Positions 58,381 to 64,000 of a stretch of 64,000 bases of DNA are shown in pieces. The position numbers and the translations under genes were made by a program. Below the pieces are notes generated by a model that ran no database searches, was not told where the DNA came from, and saw nothing but the letters and a program-made list of their open reading frames with translations. The stretch is taken from assembly GCA_015665455.1 (NCBI GenBank), contig JADFAD010000005.1:248001-312000 (forward strand). The letters run 5' to 3'. Each line of letters opens with the position of its first letter. The first letter of the stretch is position 1. Source of the stretch: Oceanospirillaceae bacterium (lineage in GTDB: Bacteria > Pseudomonadota > Gammaproteobacteria > Pseudomonadales > Litoribrevibacteraceae).

Positions 58381-59589
58381 GTGACTCAACATCTAGAGAA
58401 AGAAGCCTCTGAAGCGCTCGACAAAGGCTTTAGTCGACTTAAATTTGATCACCCCAAACTTGAACGCGCTTTTGAGCGTCACTACTTTGCCCAGTTTTTT
58501 CAAAAAGCCGTCCCATCATTAGCCGTTGGGCTTGTACTGTATTTTAGCTTTATGTTCGGTGACAAGATGATGATCCCCGAACTGTTCGAAGAAAGCCTAA
58601 TGTTAAGAGCCACCGTTGCAATACCAAGCGTATTTGCGCTGCTCGTCATTAAATGGGGAAATGAAAGTCGCTGGCAATACTTCAGCATCTGCGCCATGTT
58701 TTGTGCAGTGAATGCCTCTATATCGCTACTTGGTTATTGGGCCGCACTGCAGGGGCAACACTATTACCAAAGTGGTACTTTGCTGGTCATTATGTTGTGC
58801 TGTACTCTGGCTCGTTTGCCTTTTTGGTTCGCCTTTTCTACCACGTGTATCATGTTAATTACCTATGGCTTAGCCATTGGTGCTACTAACGCATCCCCAC
58901 CGGACATCTTTCTAAACAACCTACTGGTCTTTTGCGGTGTCGCCTTCTTAGGGTTAGTAAGCAACTACCAACACAACTTCGACGTACGAAAAGATTTCTT
59001 ACAGAGCTTATTACTGAATGTCGAAAAAGAACGACTTACCCTCGACAAACGAAAGTTCCAACACATTTCAAATACCGACGGCTTATCCGGCCTTTATAAT
59101 CGACGCTTTCTAGATCAACGTTATGAACAGGAGTGGACGTCAGCCCTGCAACTGAATAACTCCCTGTCCGTCATGATGATTGATATAGACCGATTTAAAT
59201 TATTTAACGACAACGCAGGGCATCAATCGGGTGATCAAGTCATTACCCAAGTCGCGACCACCTTAAAAAGCTCAGTACGACGAACTCAAGATTTGGTTGC
59301 TCGTTACGGGGGGGAAGAATTTATCATCCTCTGCCCTTCTATCACGAAAGAACGCGCGCAAGAAATGGGTGAAAATATTAGACACGACATAGAAATGCTT
59401 AATATCAAACACCCAGAAGGCGGAGTCGTTACCGTAAGCATTGGTATTGCCTCTGTCATTCCAGAGAAGGACATGCAGCCATCCAAGCTTCAGAAACACG
59501 CAGACGACGCTTTGTACTTTGCTAAACAGCAAGGCCGTAACCAAGTTCGAACCGCCGATGAACTGCCCAATAAAAACTCATCACACTAA
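58381..59589 (+). CDS. Membrane diguanylate cyclase (GGDEF)
   Basis: 402 residues from GTG 58381. About six membrane segments (45-195), a short coiled-coil linker, and a GGDEF domain with active GGEEF at 310-314. The inhibitory I-site RTQD is at 301-304, exactly five residues upstream, so product inhibition is expected. It makes c-di-GMP. No Shine-Dalgarno precedes the GTG; a TATACT at 58366-58371 would start the mRNA near the GTG itself (possibly leaderless). The last bases overlap the convergent pirin gene by 9. Confidence 0.92.
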   Translation: MTQHLEKEASEALDKGFSRLKFDHPKLERAFERHYFAQFFQKAVPSLAVGLVLYFSFMFGDKMMIPELFEESLMLRATVAIPSVFALLVIKWGNESRWQYFSICAMFCAVNASISLLGYWAALQGQHYYQSGTLLVIMLCCTLARLPFWFAFSTTCIMLITYGLAIGATNASPPDIFLNNLLVFCGVAFLGLVSNYQHNFDVRKDFLQSLLLNVEKERLTLDKRKFQHISNTDGLSGLYNRRFLDQRYEQEWTSALQLNNSLSVMMIDIDRFKLFNDNAGHQSGDQVITQVATTLKSSVRRTQDLVARYGGEEFIILCPSITKERAQEMGENIRHDIEMLNIKHPEGGVVTVSIGIASVIPEKDMQPSKLQKHADDALYFAKQQGRNQVRTADELPNKNSSH

Positions 59590-60411
59590 GTTGTTATTTC
59601 GGTAATCAACCACGGCTTGATTAACTTCTTCCATAGTATTCATAACAAATGGGCCATACTGAACCACCGGTTCTTCCAGAGGTTTGCCTGATAATATGAG
59701 AACGCCCGCGCCCTCTTTCATACCCATCTCGAACAATTGATCGCCTGAAACCAACGCCATCGCCCCTCTAGAAATGGACGTACTTTCAACGTTCACTTCC
59801 CCAGCATACACATAAACTAAAAACTTCTGGTTATCAGGATGAGAAACCGTCACTCGAGTGGCTTTGCTAGCATGTAAGGTATAGACCGATGCTTGTGTCG
59901 TGTCTCGTATAACCGGAGCTTCCAGTCGTTGCTCATCAACACCCAAGACGCCACCTATGCCTCGTACAACAACACCATTAACCTGCTTTTCAACCCACTG
60001 GTCGGCGTTCAAATCTTGGTATGAGGCACATTGCATTTTTTCTTCTGAAGGCAAATTCAACCAAACTTGAAAGCCATGCAACAGGCCTTCGTCTTGCTCG
60101 GGGATTTCTGAATGAATCACGCCTCGACCTGTGGTCATCCACTGGCCGCCACCCGCTTCAATCACACCATTATTACCTAAGTGGTCTCTATGGCGCATTT
60201 TACCTGCCAACATAACAGTGATAGTTTCGAACCCTCGATGAGGATGAGAAGGAAACCCCTCAAGGTAGTCATCCGCCTCTGTTGAGTGGATTTCATCAAT
60301 CATTAAAAAAGGGTCCAACAAAGCAACATCAGACATTCTTGAAATCCGATTGATTTTAACTCCCGCACCGTCCGATGCGGGTTTGGATTGAATAACTTGA
60401 ACATTGCCCAT
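59581..60411 (-). CDS. Pirin-family protein
   Basis: 276 residues, bicupin. The N-terminal metal motif HPHRGFETITVML and GRGVIHSE supply three His and one Glu. Some pirins are quercetin dioxygenases, others are regulators of pyruvate metabolism. Transcribed after azoR; a 7-base inverted repeat (60461-60487) lies in the gap. Confidence 0.94.
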   Translation of the reverse strand: MGNVQVIQSKPASDGAGVKINRISRMSDVALLDPFLMIDEIHSTEADDYLEGFPSHPHRGFETITVMLAGKMRHRDHLGNNGVIEAGGGQWMTTGRGVIHSEIPEQDEGLLHGFQVWLNLPSEEKMQCASYQDLNADQWVEKQVNGVVVRGIGGVLGVDEQRLEAPVIRDTTQASVYTLHASKATRVTVSHPDNQKFLVYVYAGEVNVESTSISRGAMALVSGDQLFEMGMKEGAGVLILSGKPLEEPVVQYGPFVMNTMEEVNQAVVDYRNNNLV

Positions 60412-60460
60412 GCTTAACTCCGCTATTAGCGATTGATGATGACTTGCTGATGAAAGTGAC

Positions 60461-60487
60461 GTACCGAAGTATTTGTAACCTCGGTAC
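60461..60487 (-). repeat. Inverted repeat between azoR and the pirin gene
   Basis: GTACCGA / TCGGTAC, perfect 7-base arms with 13 bases between. No U-run. Intercistronic hairpin, perhaps setting the azoR:pirin ratio. Confidence 0.4.
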
Positions 60488-60502
60488 TTAATCCCCTAAA
60501 AC

Positions 60503-61111
60503 TTAAAGCCCTTCTACAATCTGCTCTATTTTCTGATGCGCTTGATGTAATGCAGCTTCTTTTTCACCCATGTTCAAGGCTTCAGCATACACAAACTCAA
60601 CATTCTCAATGCCAAGAAATCCCAATACATCAACTAAGTAATGTGTTTGAGTGTCTTTAGGCGTGCCTTTATACATACCACCACGAGCAGCAGCGATGAT
60701 GACCTTTTTAACATTACTGACCAGACCCACAGGCCCTGTTTCTGAGTAGCTGAAAGTTACGCCTGCTCTTGCCACATAATCAATCCATGACTTAAGCGTC
60801 GAAGGAATACCAAAATTATACATAGGTACGCCTAACACGATGTAATCAACAGACTTCAACTCTTCGATCAACTCATTCGATACCTTCAACTCAGCTTGCT
60901 GTGCTTCAGTCAATTGCCCTTCATCTTCAGACATAAACGCAGTCACCGTTTCGCCACTCAAATGGGCGACCGGAGAAGTAGCAAGATCACGCTCAATGAT
61001 TTCAATGTCACCAAACTGCTGCTTAAGAACCGATACACTGCGGTCAACCAACTTAGAAGACTCACCTTGACCAGAAAAAATTGAACTCTTAATTACCAAC
61101 GCTTTACTCAT
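60503..61111 (-). CDS. azoR: FMN-dependent NADH:quinone oxidoreductase / azoreductase
   Basis: 202 residues, flavodoxin-like fold. VPMYNFGIPSTLKSWIDYVARAGVTFSY is the family's FMN/substrate signature, with AARGGMY nearby. It reduces quinones and azo dyes with NADH, a protection against quinone stress. Divergent from a LysR gene with inverted repeats between, so it is the likely target. Confidence 0.94.
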   Translation of the reverse strand: MSKALVIKSSIFSGQGESSKLVDRSVSVLKQQFGDIEIIERDLATSPVAHLSGETVTAFMSEDEGQLTEAQQAELKVSNELIEELKSVDYIVLGVPMYNFGIPSTLKSWIDYVARAGVTFSYSETGPVGLVSNVKKVIIAAARGGMYKGTPKDTQTHYLVDVLGFLGIENVEFVYAEALNMGEKEAALHQAHQKIEQIVEGL

Positions 61112-61144
61112 AACACTGTCCTTATCAAATTCGTACTTTAGATT

Positions 61145-61200
61145 AGTTACTTATCAGTAACTGCTTTGATAAACAGTTTATATCGCCTAGACTGATATAA
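61145..61200. promoter_or_regulatory. Three inverted repeats between azoR and the LysR gene
   Basis: First: AGTTACT-4-AGTAACT (61145-61162). Second: AACTG-10-CAGTT (61159-61178). Third: TTATATC-9-GATATAA (61178-61200). All arms are perfect. They are placed for LysR-type binding in a divergent control region; the second resembles a degenerate LexA box but has only one ACAG half. Confidence 0.45.
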
Positions 61201-61294
61201 AAGAAGATAGATCTGATACGAACAATCGACAAAATAGATAAATATTCAGAATCACCTCTGATTTTCACCCCACGTTATTCGTTATGGAGCCCAA

Positions 61295-62215
61295 ATGCCT
61301 AAAGTCACACTGGATCAATGGAAAATGTTTCACGCGGTGATAGAGGAAGGCGGTTACGCGCAAGCGGCCGACAAACTTTATAAAAGCCAATCCACCATTA
61401 CCTACGGCATTCAAAAGTTACAAGACCAGCTGGGCGTCAAGGTACTTGCCATCAAAGGCAGAAAAGCGGTTCTTACCAACGAAGGGGATGTGCTGCTCAG
61501 GCGCTCCAAAACCCTGCTTCGGGAAGCCGATGAATTAGAGCGTGTTGCCTCCAGTCTTTCGCAAGGGTGGGAAGCACAAATAAACATTGCCATGGATGCA
61601 ATATTTCCCACATGCATCGTGACCGAAGCCTTAAACCAACTGGCCGACATCACGCCCGATACACGCATTGAATTCAGAGAAACCGTATTATCAGGCACCG
61701 GAGAAGCCCTAATTGAAGGAACGACCGACATCGCAATTACAGGCCGAGTGCCTCAAGGGTTCTTAGGTGAACCCCTGCTTAACGTCGAGTTCCAACCCGT
61801 AGCTCATCCTGATCACCCGTTAAATAAATCCGGTAAAGCCATTAGCCTGCAAGATTTAAAACGCGAACGACAAATAGTGACCATGGATTCAGGCAAGGCA
61901 AGAACCGACGCTGGCTGGTTAGGGGCAGAACAACGCTGGTCGGTCAATCATATGGCCATTGCCATTGAACAAGTCAGCCAAGGTTTGGGGTTTGCTTGGT
62001 TGCCCATCACTCGCATACGCAATCAAATAAAACTCGGCACATTAAAACCAATCCCCTTAAAAGATGGTGGAACGCGTTTTGTTCAAAGCTATCTCGTCTT
62101 TAAAGACCCGGATCAAGCAGGCCCAGGGACAAAGAAACTTGCCGAATTGTTAACCCATATTTGCACCGAAGGCAATTGCTCAAATCAAGCAACCCTGTCA
62201 CCTCAAGCGGATTAA
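61295..62215 (+). CDS. LysR-family regulator
   Basis: 306 residues. N-terminal winged HTH (about 4-63: LDQWKMFHAVIEEGGYAQAADKLYKSQSTITYGIQKLQDQLGVKVL), then an effector-binding domain (about 90-295). Divergent from azoR, the usual arrangement for regulation of a flavin oxidoreductase. The likely effector, an electrophile or quinone, is inferred. Ends near a 9-base stem (62234-62260) without a U-run. Confidence 0.95.
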   Translation: MPKVTLDQWKMFHAVIEEGGYAQAADKLYKSQSTITYGIQKLQDQLGVKVLAIKGRKAVLTNEGDVLLRRSKTLLREADELERVASSLSQGWEAQINIAMDAIFPTCIVTEALNQLADITPDTRIEFRETVLSGTGEALIEGTTDIAITGRVPQGFLGEPLLNVEFQPVAHPDHPLNKSGKAISLQDLKRERQIVTMDSGKARTDAGWLGAEQRWSVNHMAIAIEQVSQGLGFAWLPITRIRNQIKLGTLKPIPLKDGGTRFVQSYLVFKDPDQAGPGTKKLAELLTHICTEGNCSNQATLSPQAD

Positions 62216-62233
62216 GTCCTCATAAATTGATGT

Positions 62234-62260
62234 CGGCTATTGAATTAATCCCAATAGCCG
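62234..62260 (+). repeat. Hairpin after the LysR gene
   Basis: CGGCTATTG / CAATAGCCG perfect 9-base arms with a 9-base loop. No U-run, so probably a weak terminator or mRNA-end structure. Confidence 0.45.
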
Positions 62261-62305
62261 CGTAAAAACTACCCAATAACAATAAAATGACCAAGAGATT
62301 AAATA

Positions 62306-62827
62306 ATGAAAGCAATCATCACGTTATCCTCGGCACTTTTATTAAGTGTTCTTGCAGGCTGTGCGAGCAAGCCTTATAGCCACCCGAACTTAGAAGCCGA
62401 CGCAGGTTACCCATACCAAAAGCTTCAAACGTTTTGCATCACGCCCAAGCAATTTACAGGCAGTGCAACCGACGTTGAACAGACCATCACCTCGGGCCTA
62501 AAGACGACCTTAGAAGCCAAAGGGTATAGCATGACATCATGTGCCAACAGTGACTTTGAAGTTGAATTCTACGCGCGTCGCACCGAAGAAAAGCGTATGG
62601 AAACCCGCCAGATTCACAGCAACATTGGCACATTCACAGATTATCGAATGGAAGACGTTCTAAAGGGCGCATTGGCCATTCACCTTAAAGACAATAACAA
62701 CACCGTATTCTGGAAAAACCTGATTTCGAAAGAAACTCACGTGGCACCGCCAGAAGAACAGCAGGAACAACGAATCCACAAAGCGATCAATATTCTTTTA
62801 GAACCACTGCCGGGTAAGACTCAGTAG
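62306..62827 (+). CDS. DUF4136-like lipoprotein
   Basis: 173 residues. Lipobox LLAGC-like (LSVLAGC). The mature part follows the DUF4136-type layout of exported lipoproteins: YQKLQTFCITPKQFTGSATDVEQTITSGLKTTLEAKGYSM, with DFEVEFYARRTEEKR later. Function unknown. A terminator follows at 62836. Confidence 0.85.
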   Translation: MKAIITLSSALLLSVLAGCASKPYSHPNLEADAGYPYQKLQTFCITPKQFTGSATDVEQTITSGLKTTLEAKGYSMTSCANSDFEVEFYARRTEEKRMETRQIHSNIGTFTDYRMEDVLKGALAIHLKDNNNTVFWKNLISKETHVAPPEEQQEQRIHKAINILLEPLPGKTQ

Positions 62828-62835
62828 AAAGAACT

Positions 62836-62890
62836 AGGCTTATTGTTTTTTAGCTTCAAAAAAGTAGAAATCAATAAGCCTTCTTTTTAT
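62836..62890 (+). terminator. Terminator after the DUF4136-like gene
   Basis: AGGCTTATTG (62836-62845) / CAATAAGCCT (62872-62881) with a 26-base loop, then T-rich sequence. Confidence 0.8.
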
Positions 62891-62991
62891 TTCTCGAACT
62901 TCCTTCTTTTTCCATACTATTTCTTTTAGCCCCTTATTAATAACTCTCTTATTCATAACTCCAAACAGAACATCGCTCGCTAAAAAGCACA

Positions 62992-63573
62992 CTAGTAATC
63001 CGATGACCTCACTCGATCTTGTGTGACCCTGCTCCCTGCTGCTGGGAATTCAACAAACAACTTTTCAGAAACAATCTCAATCCGTTCTCGCATTTCTTCA
63101 ATGGTTGAATTTCGTTTCATAGAGGCAGACGCCGTACTGACCATGACCGGTTTGCCCGTTTCCAGATCCGAGACAATGAATATCAATGCGCCCTTCGCCA
63201 TATTCTCTTGAATGGTCTTATTTTGTGAATCATTTAAGTTTGGAGATATTGGGGTCACTTTACGGCCCGCAAAATACGTCAAGCCAATATCTGGATTCTC
63301 TGCCTCACCTGCTTTGAGTGGGCGATATCCCAGCGCCTTTAAGCGCGATTCTATCTCGGCCCTGAACTCCGCATCGGAATCAATATTAACCGGTTCCCAT
63401 TGCCCTTTAGGGTCATTAATGATCATGCCGCCAGCCAACCAAACGAACGTCTCATATGGGCCGTCGTCGGTTGAAATGTATTCATTCTGAACGTCCACCT
63501 GCTGACGTGGCGCAGACGCACAGCCCGACAAAGAAACATAAACGCCCACCCAAGCTAAGACCAACCACCTCAT
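62992..63573 (-). CDS. Second DUF4136-like lipoprotein
   Basis: 193 residues. Lipobox LSGC. YETFVWLAGGMIINDPKGQWEPVNIDSDAEFRAEIESRLKALGYRPL matches the same exported-lipoprotein fold as the preceding gene, which is on the opposite strand. Function unknown. Two convergent members within 1.3 kb suggest local duplication of the family, although the sequences are far diverged. Confidence 0.82.
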   Translation of the reverse strand: MRWLVLAWVGVYVSLSGCASAPRQQVDVQNEYISTDDGPYETFVWLAGGMIINDPKGQWEPVNIDSDAEFRAEIESRLKALGYRPLKAGEAENPDIGLTYFAGRKVTPISPNLNDSQNKTIQENMAKGALIFIVSDLETGKPVMVSTASASMKRNSTIEEMRERIEIVSEKLFVEFPAAGSRVTQDRVRSSDY

Positions 63574-63770
63574 GAGACACTCCCTACGAATTCAAAGCTT
63601 ATTGTTAGACACTGAATCGAATAAAAAATCTCTTTCATTTCAATAAAATAAGAATATACATTGAACGCTTCAATTAATTATTCATTTATTTCTAATTTGC
63701 TTAATAAGCCTAATGTGCAACGGATTAACATTTGATAGAGTATTTCTTTCATTCGATTTAGATCTTAAGT

Positions 63771-64000
63771 ATGGGCAGAGAAATCAATAACGCACAGTAC
63801 GCCAATCTACTTTTATGTCCCGATTGCGACTTACTGATCGACAAGGTGACTTTATCGCCCAATGAAACCGCTGTGTGCTCTCGTTGCCAAGCCAAAGTAC
63901 TCAGGCACCCAAAAAACAGCGTAAACAAAGTCATCGCCTTTGCATTGGCGGGCTTATTATTCTACCTGCCGGCTAATTTCTTACCCATTATGTCGTTTGA
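63771..64000 (+). CDS. PqiA-like inner-membrane protein (5' part only)
   Basis: The first 76 codons are visible. A pair of CxxC motifs (Cys16/Cys19 and Cys36/Cys39) forms a rubredoxin-like zinc ribbon, then a membrane segment starts near residue 53 (IAFALAGLLFYLPANFLPIM), the classic PqiA/YebS start. PqiA works with MCE proteins PqiB/YebT in lipid transport. The gene continues past the right edge; a pqiB-like MCE gene would be expected downstream. Confidence 0.9.
   Translation, partial: MGREINNAQYANLLLCPDCDLLIDKVTLSPNETAVCSRCQAKVLRHPKNSVNKVIAFALAGLLFYLPANFLPIMSF

Overview
The window is a contiguous piece of a Gram-negative, gammaproteobacterial chromosome. The evidence is a complete lipopolysaccharide-transport locus (kdsD-kdsC-lptCAB), rpoN with the nitrogen-PTS genes, mreBCD, yhdP, mpl, ubiX and many lipoproteins. 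The low-to-moderate GC content, the class I fructose-bisphosphatase, and the DUF1302/DUF1329 pair next to a large lipase suggest a marine, lipid-using Oceanospirillales-type organism (Oleispira/Bermanella-like). The genus is an inference. I see no tRNA, rRNA, CRISPR array, transposase or prophage gene. Two genes are cut by the window edges: a MalT-like regulator on the left and a PqiA-like membrane protein on the right.

Region by region. 1-8.8 kb is an accessory lipid/ester module on the minus strand: a giant lipoprotein lipase, a DUF1302 barrel-like protein carrying an EF-hand loop, a DUF1329 exported protein, and a MalT/LuxR-type ATPase regulator downstream. It is divergent from an acetyl-CoA acetyltransferase. 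10.4-16.6 kb holds a PEGA/TonB-C hybrid protein, a DsbA-like lipoprotein, zapE, zapG, a NIF3 protein and a DegS/AlgW protease. 16.6-21.1 kb is the minus-strand run mlaC-ibaG-murA-hisG-hisD. The rest of the usual mla operon (mlaFED, mlaB) is absent between mlaC and the divergent yrbG. 21.4-31.7 kb is the plus-strand envelope/nitrogen-PTS run yrbG-kdsD-kdsC-lptC-lptA-lptB-rpoN-hpf-ptsN-rapZ-npr-mgtE-darP. A good sigma-54-type site lies just before rpoN. 31.8-40.3 kb is the minus-strand run mreB-mreC-mreD-maf-rng-yhdP. 40.7-44.0 kb is gatCAB. 44.3-50.6 kb holds a small PA3496-like gene, mpl-ubiX, fbp and a 919-residue DUF349 protein.

From 50.7 kb onward gene order looks accessory: an orphan solute-binding protein, two small exported proteins of unknown function, a CBS pair protein, a YheT hydrolase, a TetR plus AidB-like acyl-CoA dehydrogenase pair, a 551-base gap with two strong terminators and a candidate small RNA, a DnaJ-domain membrane protein, a small STAS/SEC14-like protein, a diguanylate cyclase, pirin plus azoreductase with a divergent LysR regulator, two DUF4136-type lipoproteins, and the start of a pqiA-like gene.

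Functional threads are: outer-membrane building and maintenance (lpt, kds, mlaC, yhdP, degS); cell wall and shape (murA, mpl, mreBCD, zapE, zapG); nitrogen-PTS/RpoN signalling; translation fidelity (gatCAB); and lipid or ester use. I judge the lipase/DUF1302/DUF1329/MalT-like cluster the best candidate for a poorly described system. Next come the orphan mlaC, the possible self-regulating rpoN promoter, and the unannotated RNA signals near 56.6-56.9 kb. Start codons were re-chosen by Shine-Dalgarno position and family length where stated.
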